Source of the DNA: Cytomitobacter sp965233735
GTDB taxonomy: Bacteria; Pseudomonadota; Alphaproteobacteria; CAJXXZ01; 1604HC
Assembly: GCA_965233735.1 (NCBI GenBank)
Contig: OZ247501.1
Span: 124,001-188,000 of the forward strand
Direction of reading: 5' to 3'
Length of the DNA stretch: 64,000 nucleotides
Positions 18,635 to 27,605 of the stretch are shown here, in pieces; position 1 is the first letter of the stretch, and each line of letters starts with the position of its first letter. The notes beneath the pieces are model-generated. The model was not told the DNA's origin and made no database searches. It saw only the letters and a program-made list of their open reading frames with translations. A program made the translations under genes and the position numbers.

Positions 18635-19204
18635 ATGTTCAAAAATCTAACAGAATCGCAAATATATAAAATAAATCATTTTAAAGAAATGATAAGAAAA
18701 TATCATGATGAGCTTCATTTGGTAAGTAATAATGCTTTAGACAATCTTGATGAGCATATAAAAGATTCTTTGTTTTTGTGGAAATTTATTAAAGACGAAC
18801 CAACTATTATAGATGTAGGTTCTGGAAATGGGCTTCCTGGAATAATTTTAGGAATTTTAGGAGCAACAGGATGTTTGGTTGATTCAAATAAGAAAAAAGC
18901 TGCATTTTTAGAAACATTGGTATCTGATCTAAAATTGAATTTAAAAGTTATGCCATGTAGTATTAAGCAACTAAGCAATATGGATGAAAAGTGGATAATT
19001 GCAAGAGGATTTGCATCTTTAGATAAGTGTTTGAAATTTACTGAAAATTTATGGGAAGGAAAAAAAGGTTTGTTTTTTAAATCAGAAGCTGTTGAAGATG
19101 AAATTAAGCATGCTTTAACAAAAAAAGGTTGGAAATTTAACTATACTATACATAATAGATATATGAGGGGAACAATAGTAGAAATAGAGAATGTCAAAAC
19201 TTAA
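18635..19204 (+). CDS. rsmG: 16S rRNA m7G527 methyltransferase
   Basis: RsmG (GidB) methylates G527 in helix 18 of 16S rRNA. I prefer the ATG at 18635 (MFKNLTESQIYK); an in-frame GTG at 18611 would add eight residues. The 189-residue protein has the family N-terminal helices (ESQIYKINHFKEMI, LDNLDEHIKDSLFL), the SAM-binding motif IIDVGSGNGLPGIILGI, SNKKKAAFLETL, and a catalytic-domain segment IIARGFASLDKCL. The gene overlaps parA by 14 bases. The gene order rsmG-parA-parB is a classical marker of the chromosome-origin region in bacteria. Confidence 0.95.
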   Translation: MFKNLTESQIYKINHFKEMIRKYHDELHLVSNNALDNLDEHIKDSLFLWKFIKDEPTIIDVGSGNGLPGIILGILGATGCLVDSNKKKAAFLETLVSDLKLNLKVMPCSIKQLSNMDEKWIIARGFASLDKCLKFTENLWEGKKGLFFKSEAVEDEIKHALTKKGWKFNYTIHNRYMRGTIVEIENVKT

Positions 19205-19949
19205 AATTATATCTATAGCAAATCAAAAAGGAGGAGTTGGAAAAACAACTACATGTGTAAATCTTGCTGCTTCTCTTGCAACTATTGGAAAAAAAGTTTT
19301 ATTAATTGATTTAGATGCTCAAGGAAATGCAACTACAGCATTGAGTTTGGAAAAAAACTTAAATAATAACAGTTATAAATTATTTTACGAAAAAGTAGAG
19401 GCTGAAAATACTTTTATTCCTAATTTAGAGTGCATAGTAAGTAGTAAAAATTTATCAGCATTAGATATAGAGCTGTCCAATATAGAATCTAGAGAGTATA
19501 TGTTGAAAAAAAATTTAGAGGCTTTTGAAAACTATGATTATATTTTTATGGACTGCCCCCCTGCTTTGGGAATGATTACAATAAATGCTTTTGTTTCCTC
19601 AAATTCTATTATAATCCCAGTTCAATGTGAATTTTATTCCCTTGAGGGAATCTCTCAGCTTTTAGAAACTATTAACAGTGTTCAAAAAAAATGGAATGCA
19701 GATTTGGAAATTGAAGGCATAGTAATGACTATGTTTGACAAGCGTAATATTCTTGCTAATAGTGTTTTGAATGATGTTGCGAAATATTTCGATAATTATT
19801 TATATAAATCTGTTATTCCAAGAAATGTTAGGTTGTCAGAAGCTCCATCTTTTGGAAAACCTGCAATTATATACGATGTTAAATGTAGTGGGTCTCAAGC
19901 ATATTTAAACCTAGCAAAGGAATTTTTGGAGAAACAAAATCATGCATAA
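19191..19949 (+). CDS. parA: Chromosome partitioning ATPase ParA
   Basis: ParA (Soj) is a nucleoid-binding ATPase that drives movement of ParB-parS complexes. The 252-residue product has the deviant Walker A motif NQKGGVGKTTTCVNLA, the A' motif LLIDLDAQGNAT, Walker B YIFMDCPPALGM, and the C-terminal NVRLSEAPSFGKPAIIYD typical of chromosomal ParA. It has no N-terminal helix-turn-helix, as expected for chromosomal copies. It overlaps rsmG upstream and parB downstream by eight bases. Confidence 0.97.
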   Translation: MSKLKIISIANQKGGVGKTTTCVNLAASLATIGKKVLLIDLDAQGNATTALSLEKNLNNNSYKLFYEKVEAENTFIPNLECIVSSKNLSALDIELSNIESREYMLKKNLEAFENYDYIFMDCPPALGMITINAFVSSNSIIIPVQCEFYSLEGISQLLETINSVQKKWNADLEIEGIVMTMFDKRNILANSVLNDVAKYFDNYLYKSVIPRNVRLSEAPSFGKPAIIYDVKCSGSQAYLNLAKEFLEKQNHA

Positions 19950-20724
19950 ACTTAGAATGGGAAAGGGTTTGGAATCTTTGCTTGGAAAAGAAGAATCTGA
20001 TTTTCAAGAAATTAATTTATCTGAAATAGAGGCGGGAGACTTTCAAACTAGAAAAAATTTCAATTTAGAACAAATACAAGAATTAGCAGAAACAATTAAA
20101 TCTACAGGAGTTCTGCAGCCTATTATTGTTTATAAAAGTAATAATAAATTTAAAATTGTATCTGGAGAAAGGCGTTTTAGGGCTTCAAAAATTGCGCAAT
20201 TAAGAACTATTCCTGCAAAAGTAGTTAATTGGACAAATGAGCAAATACTAAATGCAAATATATTAGAAAACATACAGAGATCTCAGCTTAATGGAATTGA
20301 AGAAGCTCTTGCCTATAAAAAATTTATGGAAGAATATAATTTGACTCAAGAAGATATTTCAAAAAAAGTTGGAAAAAGTAGAAGTCATATTGCAAATTTG
20401 CTTAGATTATTAAAATTGCCAGAAGATGTTCAAGAGTCAATTATAAGTGGAAAAATAACTATAGGTCATGGAAAAGCATTGTTGCAAAAGAAAAAAAATA
20501 TTTCTCAAGAAATGAATAAAATAATTTCTGAAAAGAAAAGCATACAAAAAATGACTTCATCCGATTCTAATGAATATGATTGGATTGCAGAAAATTTATC
20601 TGAAAACATAGGGTTTAAAGTTAATATAAAAAAAAGTGGGAAATCAGGAAATATTAATATACACTTTGAAAATGACTTAGAATTAGATGATTTATTAGAA
20701 CTATTTAGTAAATTAAAAAAATAA
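19942..20724 (+). CDS. parB: Chromosome partitioning protein ParB
   Basis: ParB is the CTPase that loads at parS and spreads on DNA. The 260-residue product begins with the chromosomal-type leader MHKLRMGKGLESLLG, then has the CTP-binding motifs LQPIIVYKS and IVSGERRFRASK, NILENIQRSQLNGIEEA, a helix-turn-helix (LTQEDISKKVGKSRSHIANLLRLL; about 140-165), and a short C-terminal dimerisation segment (LELDDLLELFSKLKK). A GGAG site lies about 12 bases upstream of the ATG within parA. It is convergent with ftsZ. Confidence 0.96.
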   Translation: MHKLRMGKGLESLLGKEESDFQEINLSEIEAGDFQTRKNFNLEQIQELAETIKSTGVLQPIIVYKSNNKFKIVSGERRFRASKIAQLRTIPAKVVNWTNEQILNANILENIQRSQLNGIEEALAYKKFMEEYNLTQEDISKKVGKSRSHIANLLRLLKLPEDVQESIISGKITIGHGKALLQKKKNISQEMNKIISEKKSIQKMTSSDSNEYDWIAENLSENIGFKVNIKKSGKSGNINIHFENDLELDDLLELFSKLKK

Positions 20725-20749
20725 AAATTTGCTAACAAATCCTATTTTA

Positions 20750-21994
20750 TTATTTTTTATTTAAGAAGTCAGGTTTATCTTGCTTAATAGATACTTTGTC
20801 TTCTTTTTTATTTTTTTGAAAAAATGTTGAAAAAGAAGAAAAGAATGATTTTTTGTCTTTCTTTGAATAATTAGGATCAAATGTAGAGTTTTCTTCATTA
20901 AGAGAGTGAATTTCTATAGATGAATCTTCATTTAGCTCATGTGATGATCCTATAAAATTTTCATTAGAATCGTATAAATTATTATCAAAAGAAAACTTAC
21001 CATTTTCTTTGCTGATTTGATCTTCGCTCTGTTTGCTTGTTCCAAATATGAAAATTCTCATAGAATCTTCCATATCTTCTTCAAAAGTAGCTCCTAAAAT
21101 AATATGTGCATCAGTTGCAATTTCTTCATTAATTTTTTGAGTTGCTTCTGACACATCGTCCATGCTTAAATTAGGACTTCCAGTAATGCAAACCAAAACA
21201 TGATCTACATTTTTCCATGCAAATTTTCCAAAGTCCAAAAGAAGATTAGACATGGCACTTACAGCTGCTTTTTCTCCTTTTTTATCTCCAGAAGCCATTC
21301 CACTTCCCATCATTGCATTGTTTTTTCTATCTTTGATTACAGTTGATAAGTCAGCAAAGTCCACATTGATCAATCCAGGGATTTTAATAATGTTAACAAC
21401 ACTTCTTATGCAATCTGACAAAAATTTATCTGCAATGGCAAATGCTTCGGTAAAAGGTGTTTTAGAGTCTGTTATACTATGTAAGTTTTGATTAGATACA
21501 ATTACCAAAGTATCAACACTTTCTTGCAATTCTTTTATTCCATTTTCTGCTGTTTTCATTCTATGAGAACCTTCAAAATTAAATGGCTTTGTAACTATTG
21601 CTAATGTCAAAATCCCTGAATCCTTAGCTGCTTTAGATATGACAGGTGATGCTCCAGTTCCAGTTCCACCACCCATGCCAGATGTTATAATTACCATATC
21701 TGCTCCTGATAGGTATTCCATAATTGAATCTATGCTTTCTTCAGCTGCTTTTTTTCCAAATTCAGGCTTAGATCCAGCTCCTAATCCTCTTGTGGATTTA
21801 GGTCCTAATTGAATTTTCATTTCACATGGTGAGTTCTCTAAAGCTTGTGAATCTGTATTGCAAACAGCAAATTCAATATAATCTTTTTTTTGCGATGTGT
21901 TGTTTTGCAACTGCGATATCATATTATTTACAGCATTACACCCAGCTCCACCAACACCTAGCACTACAATTCTAGGATCAATATCTTTATTCAT
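20750..21994 (-). CDS. ftsZ: Cell division protein FtsZ
   Basis: FtsZ is the tubulin-like GTPase that forms the division ring. I start it at 21994 (MNKDIDPRIVVLGVGGAG) because GGAG lies six bases upstream; the ATG at 22006 would add only four residues and has no ribosome site. The 414-residue product has the GTP-binding signature GGGTGTGASPVI, NNDSQAL-equivalent NTDSQAL, the synergy-loop region and a roughly 90-residue polar linker. The last residues (DKPDFLNKK) match the conserved C-terminal peptide that binds FtsA. It follows ftsA by 15 bases, so the two are a ftsA-ftsZ unit. Confidence 0.97.
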   Translation of the reverse strand: MNKDIDPRIVVLGVGGAGCNAVNNMISQLQNNTSQKKDYIEFAVCNTDSQALENSPCEMKIQLGPKSTRGLGAGSKPEFGKKAAEESIDSIMEYLSGADMVIITSGMGGGTGTGASPVISKAAKDSGILTLAIVTKPFNFEGSHRMKTAENGIKELQESVDTLVIVSNQNLHSITDSKTPFTEAFAIADKFLSDCIRSVVNIIKIPGLINVDFADLSTVIKDRKNNAMMGSGMASGDKKGEKAAVSAMSNLLLDFGKFAWKNVDHVLVCITGSPNLSMDDVSEATQKINEEIATDAHIILGATFEEDMEDSMRIFIFGTSKQSEDQISKENGKFSFDNNLYDSNENFIGSSHELNEDSSIEIHSLNEENSTFDPNYSKKDKKSFFSSFSTFFQKNKKEDKVSIKQDKPDFLNKK

Positions 21995-22009
21995 TTGAAT
22001 CTCCATTAA

Positions 22010-23158
22010 CTACTTCTTAATCATATCATAAAAATTTTTTAACCCAAGTAAAATATAATTATATAATTTTTTTATTGATTTATTGTTAACATTTTTATTT
22101 TTTATTTTGTTTGTAAATCGTGAAATGTTAGAATTATTTTCATTCTCATTGAGTATAGTTATTTGATTAGTGAAATATTTTTCTAATAAAAATTCTATTC
22201 CAGGAACTGTAGATAGCTCACCCATAAGAAACATTTTGTAATTAAAGTCTAAAATTTTATTATCTGATAATTGATTTTTCAAACTAGAAATTAACTTTTT
22301 TATTAAAGGAAGTGTTTTTTTGATTATATCGTATCTTGATATAGTTGAATCACTTTTTCCTCTTGTTTGTAAATTAATATGTTGATTTTTATCATCTTCA
22401 TTTAGAATTGCGCTATAATATTTTTTTCTTAATGATGTTGCTTGTTCAATTGATATATTGAATTTAATAGAAACTGATTCATCAATTGTTCTATGACCTA
22501 TATTCAAATTAAATAGTTGTATTGGTATGTGATTTTTAATTAAATATATTGAAGAATTGCTATCCTGTATATCTATTACTAAGCTTCCTAAGTTTTTTTC
22601 ATCTTCTGACAACAAATGATCAATTTTTTCATATGTGTTTGAATTGTAGCTAATGACCTTTAAATATAAATCAGAGAAAATTTTATTGAAATTTTTAATT
22701 ACTTGATTGCTAGTATATAAAACAGACCAAACTATTTTGCATTTATTTCCATAAATATTTATTGGATTTGTTACTCGTTTATTATCGATGAAAATTTCAA
22801 AAGGAAAGCTTTGAATTAAAAATAAATTATTGTCTTTTAAAATATTGTTTAATGTATTTAGCATTTGATTTAAATGAGGTTTTTGAAATTGATTATTGAA
22901 CTCTATTTCTGTTGTAAAATAAGTGATTTTCATTTGATCAGAAGGCAACATGACAGATATATTTTTTATTTTATGATTGGATGACTTTTCTATATTATTT
23001 ATTAAATTTATTATAGATGTTTTGAATTTATTAAAATCACTTATTGACCCATTAAGAAGAGCAGAGTGTTTTATCCAATGCAGTGCAACCTCCTCTTTAT
23101 TATTTATTAAATACCCCTTAATCTGAGTTTCAAATATTTCAAGTATTAACACATTCAT
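22010..23158 (-). CDS. ftsA: Cell division protein FtsA, divergent
   Basis: FtsA is the actin-like protein that tethers FtsZ to the membrane. The 382-residue product is divergent, but the SHS2 (1C) region is recognisable: LLNGSISDFNKFKTSIINLINNIEKSSNHKIKN in outline, followed by VMLPSDQMKITYF. Further on are the actin-type phosphate segments (SLVIDIQDSNSSIYLI) and NIGHRTIDESVSIKFNISIEQA, typical of FtsA/MreB-like folds. The C-terminus ends in a hydrophobic, basic helix (LYNYILLGLKNFYDMIKK) that fits the membrane-targeting helix. Its place directly before ftsZ supports the call. Confidence 0.88.
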   Translation of the reverse strand: MNVLILEIFETQIKGYLINNKEEVALHWIKHSALLNGSISDFNKFKTSIINLINNIEKSSNHKIKNISVMLPSDQMKITYFTTEIEFNNQFQKPHLNQMLNTLNNILKDNNLFLIQSFPFEIFIDNKRVTNPINIYGNKCKIVWSVLYTSNQVIKNFNKIFSDLYLKVISYNSNTYEKIDHLLSEDEKNLGSLVIDIQDSNSSIYLIKNHIPIQLFNLNIGHRTIDESVSIKFNISIEQATSLRKKYYSAILNEDDKNQHINLQTRGKSDSTISRYDIIKKTLPLIKKLISSLKNQLSDNKILDFNYKMFLMGELSTVPGIEFLLEKYFTNQITILNENENNSNISRFTNKIKNKNVNNKSIKKLYNYILLGLKNFYDMIKK

Positions 23159-23222
23159 TTAACCTAATTATATCATGAGATATTTTTGTTCAGTAGGGTT
23201 AATATTGATTTTTACATTGTTT

Positions 23223-24359
23223 TCATTTGTTTAAATTGTGTAAATCTAACAATAAATTGGAATATATATTGTATAATGTGCTTATGTTTTCTTTGAGTGT
23301 TTTTTCTTCAGTTTGATGTGCTTGGCTTTCTTCTAGTCCTATTTCAACAACATCTGCTAATTTTGTTAAAAATCGTCCATCACTTGTAGCTCCATTTGCA
23401 TTGAAATTAACTTTCTGATTTGTTTCTTTGAATATATTGTTTTCTAACCAAGTAATAACTGATTTGTTTTTCAATATAAACGGCTCTCCATGTTTTTTCC
23501 AACTTATAGAGTGATTTATATTATGATTTGCACATGTTTTTTTTATTTCTTTAGATAAAATTTCAATTATTTGGTCTGCTGTATAGTTTGAATTAAATCT
23601 TGTTCCAAAGCATATTTTCATACTGCCAGGTATGACATTTTCAGCTGATTCTTCATTATCTCCAGTTTTTATTTCTGTTATTTGAATTTTGCTAGCTTCA
23701 AAAAAATCATTTTTTTCTCCTATTTCTCTATTGTGCAATAGTGAAATTAATTCTGATAAAGGGTTTATAGCGCTATGTGCATAATGAGGATAAGCGATAT
23801 GGCCTTTTGATCCTGTAATATTTAATGTAGCAGTAACGCTTCCTCTTCTTCCAATCTTCACGGCATCTCCTGCGTATTTATTGCAACTTGGTTCTCCAAG
23901 TATAAAAATGTCGAAATTATCATTTTTAATAGATTTGCTTTCTTTTATATATCTTTGAATTCCATCAACTGCTTCAGCTTCTTCATCTGTAGTTAACATA
24001 ATGCTTACAGATCCTTTGATTTTGCCTATGTTTTTTTGCAAAGCATAAATAAAACAACCTATAGCTCCTTTCATATCTACAATTCCTAATCCAGAAAAAT
24101 AAGAACCAATTTCAGTCAGAGAATATGGGCTGTTTTTCCATGAATTTCCTGGAGGAACTACATCAACATGTCCAGCAAAACATAGGTGAGGCCCTTCCCT
24201 GTTTAACTTTGCAAACATATTATGAACAGCTCCATACTGTTCTATTTCTACCTTGAATCCCATTGTAGTTAATAACTCGCCAATATATTCTAAGCAATCT
24301 TTTCCTAATGGAGTTACTGATTCAAATCCTATTAAGTTTTGTATTATATTTAGATCCAT
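23223..24359 (-). CDS. dapE: Succinyl-diaminopimelate desuccinylase
   Basis: DapE removes succinate from N-succinyl-diaminopimelate in the lysine/meso-DAP route. I use ATG 24359 (MDLNIIQNLIGFESVTP); an upstream TTG at 24395 would add twelve residues with no support. Zinc-site motifs are present: FAGHVDVVPPG, LGIVDMKGAIG, TTDEEAEAVDG, GEPSC and the C-terminal GLEESQAHQTEE. The dimerisation domain (RRGSVTATLNITGSKGHIAYP) is complete. The 378-residue length is normal. Together with lysC 45 bases downstream-strand side it suggests that at least part of the DAP pathway feeding peptidoglycan survives. Confidence 0.93.
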   Translation of the reverse strand: MDLNIIQNLIGFESVTPLGKDCLEYIGELLTTMGFKVEIEQYGAVHNMFAKLNREGPHLCFAGHVDVVPPGNSWKNSPYSLTEIGSYFSGLGIVDMKGAIGCFIYALQKNIGKIKGSVSIMLTTDEEAEAVDGIQRYIKESKSIKNDNFDIFILGEPSCNKYAGDAVKIGRRGSVTATLNITGSKGHIAYPHYAHSAINPLSELISLLHNREIGEKNDFFEASKIQITEIKTGDNEESAENVIPGSMKICFGTRFNSNYTADQIIEILSKEIKKTCANHNINHSISWKKHGEPFILKNKSVITWLENNIFKETNQKVNFNANGATSDGRFLTKLADVVEIGLEESQAHQTEEKTLKENISTLYNIYSNLLLDLHNLNK

Positions 24360-24404
24360 AGTTAGATATTTCGAGCTTATTGATAAAAAAGTCAATGTTT
24401 TTTA

Positions 24405-25496
24405 TTAATTACAAAAATTTAAAGGTTCAACAAATTGATCATGTAATTCTTTTTCTAATAATACAGATTGAGACTCTTTAACGCATATCCAAGAATAATA
24501 TTTCATACAAGAATATATTTGAGAGTATTTTTGAATTATATTAATAAATTTTTCTTTGTTAATTGGAATTGGATGAATTAAAGTTATTTTTATATATTTT
24601 TCTTGACTTGTATTTGTTTTTTTATCATTTAAATATGCACTATATTCTTCTTCAGAAGAAAACAAACACCAATAATTATCATAGGAAATAAAAGCATGTG
24701 TATTTTGTATTTTTTGCCCTTCTTTTAATATTGCTAAATAAGCTTTTTGCTTTGTGATTATATTATGTCGTGAAGATTTATGAGAAATAAGAGTTCCCTT
24801 AGAGGAGTTAAATGCAGAATTGATAAATACATTAACATTGTTTTTTTTTGCATATTCAACTGCTTTATTATGTATTACTTGTGCTCCATGATTTGATGCA
24901 TGTTGCATATTGTCATAACTTAATTGATTTATTTTTTGTCCAGGATTAGATTTTGGATCGCAAGTAAAAACTCCATCTACATCTTTGTATATATAACAGT
25001 TACATTTGAACTTAGAAGCTAATGCCACAGCAGTTAAGTCTGAAGATCCACTTCCTAAAGTAGTAATTTTATTATCTGAGGTTATTCCTTGAAATCCAGT
25101 TATAATGGGAATAATATTATCTTTTATTAATATTGATAAATTTTTAGTAGATATATTTTGAAGAGATGCATTTCCATAATTTTGATTTGTTACAATTGGT
25201 ATTTGCCATCCAGCTAAAGGTTGGGATTTATATCCATTATTAATTATAGATGATGATAGCATTCCAGCGCTAATCATTTCTCCTGTTGATAAAATGAAAT
25301 CACTGCATACATTTTGTTTTGTTGATATTTTTGATAATAAATTATGGAGTTGTTGTGTTGAATTTCCCATTGCAGATACAACAACAATTGGAAATGAATC
25401 TTTTAAGTGGGATATTATTTTATTTGAACATAATTGTATTTTTTCTGTAGAGGATAAAGTCTTTCCGCCAAATTTCATTACAATTAAGTTTTTCAC
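24405..25496 (-). CDS. lysC: Aspartate kinase, shortened regulatory part
   Basis: Aspartokinase phosphorylates aspartate as the first step toward DAP, lysine, threonine and methionine. The catalytic domain is clear: VMKFGGKTLSS (usual KFGGTSV, here changed), VVVSAMGNST, STGEMISAGML, TGFQGIT, LGSGSSDLTAVALA and YKDVDGVFTCDP. At 363 residues it is about 40 shorter than common two-ACT enzymes; after residue 240 only about 115 weakly conserved residues remain, so feedback control by lysine or threonine may be reduced or absent. It lies directly upstream of dapE on the same strand. Confidence 0.9.
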   Translation of the reverse strand: MKNLIVMKFGGKTLSSTEKIQLCSNKIISHLKDSFPIVVVSAMGNSTQQLHNLLSKISTKQNVCSDFILSTGEMISAGMLSSSIINNGYKSQPLAGWQIPIVTNQNYGNASLQNISTKNLSILIKDNIIPIITGFQGITSDNKITTLGSGSSDLTAVALASKFKCNCYIYKDVDGVFTCDPKSNPGQKINQLSYDNMQHASNHGAQVIHNKAVEYAKKNNVNVFINSAFNSSKGTLISHKSSRHNIITKQKAYLAILKEGQKIQNTHAFISYDNYWCLFSSEEEYSAYLNDKKTNTSQEKYIKITLIHPIPINKEKFINIIQKYSQIYSCMKYYSWICVKESQSVLLEKELHDQFVEPLNFCN

Positions 25497-25534
25497 TAAT
25501 TACTATAATAGACGTGACTTAATTTAGAAGCAAA

Positions 25535-26029
25535 TTATTCTTCTAAATGACTGTTATTTTTCTCTTTTCTGGATCCAAATTCAAAAACATATATATCTTT
25601 TAAACAAGATCCGAAAATTCCTGCTGCAGTAGCTATAATACATATGATTTCAGACGACATATTTGAAATTAATCCTAAAATTAGCAGGCATGTTGATAAT
25701 CCGAAAAAAGCTAAAAATAACATAAAATGCTTTTTTTTCTTATCTCTCTTATGGACTAATATATTTCTTTTTCTTGCATTTTTTCTATCTTTATAATGTA
25801 TATCTTCTTTTATAATACTTTCTATTGTTTTCTTTAATATTACGTTTACATGCTGTTCTCCAGTAAGCTTATTAATCAAAGACATTTTATCTGATTGTTT
25901 AAATGATTGAAGCAAATCTTTTATTGAATGAAAGAAAGAATTATCTTTGTTTTTTGGTTTGAAAATATTAATTACTAGTGATATTACGAATTTTATTATT
26001 TGCCATAGTTTGTAAGATAGTTTGATCAC
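25535..26029 (-). CDS. Holin-like membrane protein of particle cluster
   Basis: The 164-residue product starts with GTG (sharing GTGA with the preceding 27-codon ORF). It has an N-terminal hydrophobic segment (LWQIIKFVISLVINIF), a basic central region, and two C-terminal membrane segments (FMLFLAFFGLSTCLLILGLI and EIICIIATAAGIFGSCL), ending in VFEFGSRKEKNN. This is reminiscent of three-TM holins found at the end of gene transfer agent clusters, which also end in an FGS-type basic tail. The assignment rests on topology, ending and position, not on a strong motif. It is the last gene of the cluster; lysC follows 38 bases on. Confidence 0.45.
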   Translation of the reverse strand: MIKLSYKLWQIIKFVISLVINIFKPKNKDNSFFHSIKDLLQSFKQSDKMSLINKLTGEQHVNVILKKTIESIIKEDIHYKDRKNARKRNILVHKRDKKKKHFMLFLAFFGLSTCLLILGLISNMSSEIICIIATAAGIFGSCLKDIYVFEFGSRKEKNNSHLEE

Positions 26030-26109
26030 TTTTCAAAAAATATAAATGTTATATTTGGATGATCGTAATCAAGTTCTAATTCTGTATCTAATTGCTCTAA
26101 AATACTCAT
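26026..26109 (-). CDS. 27-residue coupled small protein
   Basis: The short frame starts with ATG at 26109, preceded by a very strong ribosome site (AAAGGAGG, 4-5 bases from the start), and ends with TGA at 26026-26028. It shares one base with the stop of the upstream baseplate-like gene (TAATG) and four bases with the GTG start of the holin-like gene. The peptide (MSILEQLDTELELDYDHPNI and seven more residues) is acidic, with a hydrophobic end. Function unknown. The best ribosome site in the cluster suggests real translation, either for the peptide or to re-initiate at the holin-like gene. Confidence 0.6.
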   Translation of the reverse strand: MSILEQLDTELELDYDHPNITFIFFEK

Positions 26110-27605
26110 TATTCCTCCTTTCTATATAATTCAAAATTTAATGTATTGTCATTGTTTTTAATATAATTTTTATCTGTTATTTGGAATCCATATAATTTAT
26201 TATTTTGCCTCAATGGATCTACTATATAATTTCTATATTTATTAAGATTTGATGCTGAAGTACTTTTCTTAAATAAAAACTGATTGTAATTTTCTACATT
26301 ATTTTTATCAATATATTCGTTTGCAAAATACACTTCTTCTGTGTAATTTTCTCTTGAAATTATTGGTTGTTTGTATTTTGAAAAATAGATTTTGAATTTT
26401 ATATATTTGCTATTTTTATTAAATACTTTTTCATAAGAAATCAATCTTCCATATTGTTTTTCATTGTTATGATCATTAAACGATATTAAATTCATGACTT
26501 CTATATTTGACCATTGTTTCCATGGAGCAGTTACATTAATAATATAATCATAATTATTTTTTTCAGTATAGCAATATAATATATCTAGAAAATTTTTAAA
26601 AATCATCTGACCTGTAGTTGAAGAAAACAAATTAACATTGGAATTAATGTTTGAAATAAAATTATCTTCATGGTTAACCCACATATTTTCATTGCTTGTG
26701 TTTGTTGACATATGATTTTTTGTGCATTCAACTATTTTATCATTTTTTATAACTATATCTTGAACAGAATAAAATTTATTTATTTCCCATGTTGGGTATT
26801 GAGATATATGTTTTGTTCCGTCTAAATTAATATTTAAATTTTTTATATTAGGCAAATGCAAATTAAACATCCATGTTTCAACATTGTTATGTTTTTCTTT
26901 GCTTTTTAATATTAATTTTCCTGTTTTATTTGTTTCTTTATTAGGCTGTGAGCTTATTACAGTATATTTTCCAAATTTTCTTTTGTTTTTTGGGAAATTT
27001 TTATTCATTTCTATACAATCTATTTCAGATAATTCTGAGTGCTTTTTTAATAATGTAGTAATAATATCTTGATAAATAGTTGTGTTTTCTAGCCATTTTA
27101 TTTTTAATTTAAGTGTAGATTTCTTTTTCTTTTCAGAATAAATTTCTTTTTTATATATATTTTCATTTTTTAAATTTTGTTCGAATATTGTTTTATTATA
27201 GTGGTTAAGATTAAACACATTCATTTTGCTATCAAATACCAACATTTCATTTGATGACTTATTATTTGGGTTGAATATTCTGCTTATTTTATATTTTGTT
27301 GCATTACGCTTTAACTCTTCATCAGGATTAGAATGAGAAATTAAAATCGCATAAGACTTTTTAAATGATATATTTTTTATTTTTCCTATGAAAATTATTT
27401 CATCATTATATAGCGCTATACAGTAATTACAAGACATTATTTTATCTACATTTTTATAAAATATTTCTATATTAGCATTAGCAAATTGATTCACATTATG
27501 GCTTATTTTTAAAGATTTTATTCTAAAATTATTTTCATTTTTGAAATGTTGATGTGCATTATCTACAGATATATTTTCACTGGAAGTAAAAAATTTTATA
27601 GTCAT
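26109..27605 (-). CDS. Baseplate/tail-tip-like protein with carbohydrate-binding-like module
   Basis: The start at 27605 is chosen because GGAGG lies four to five bases upstream and the ATGA overlaps the previous gene; an ATG at 27629 has no such support. The 498-residue product begins (about 15-95) with a beta-rich segment (SLKISHNVNQFANANIEIFY, CIALYNDEIIFIGKIKNI) like phage baseplate hub or late-control proteins. Residues about 265-315 read PTWEINKFYSVQDIV, then IVECTKNH and an ENMW, the spacing of aromatic residues seen in CBM5/12 (ChtBD3) chitin/glycan-binding modules. The C-terminal part is unassigned. A host- or envelope-glycan-binding tip is a reasonable inference. Confidence 0.5.
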   Translation of the reverse strand: MTIKFFTSSENISVDNAHQHFKNENNFRIKSLKISHNVNQFANANIEIFYKNVDKIMSCNYCIALYNDEIIFIGKIKNISFKKSYAILISHSNPDEELKRNATKYKISRIFNPNNKSSNEMLVFDSKMNVFNLNHYNKTIFEQNLKNENIYKKEIYSEKKKKSTLKLKIKWLENTTIYQDIITTLLKKHSELSEIDCIEMNKNFPKNKRKFGKYTVISSQPNKETNKTGKLILKSKEKHNNVETWMFNLHLPNIKNLNINLDGTKHISQYPTWEINKFYSVQDIVIKNDKIVECTKNHMSTNTSNENMWVNHEDNFISNINSNVNLFSSTTGQMIFKNFLDILYCYTEKNNYDYIINVTAPWKQWSNIEVMNLISFNDHNNEKQYGRLISYEKVFNKNSKYIKFKIYFSKYKQPIISRENYTEEVYFANEYIDKNNVENYNQFLFKKSTSASNLNKYRNYIVDPLRQNNKLYGFQITDKNYIKNNDNTLNFELYRKEE

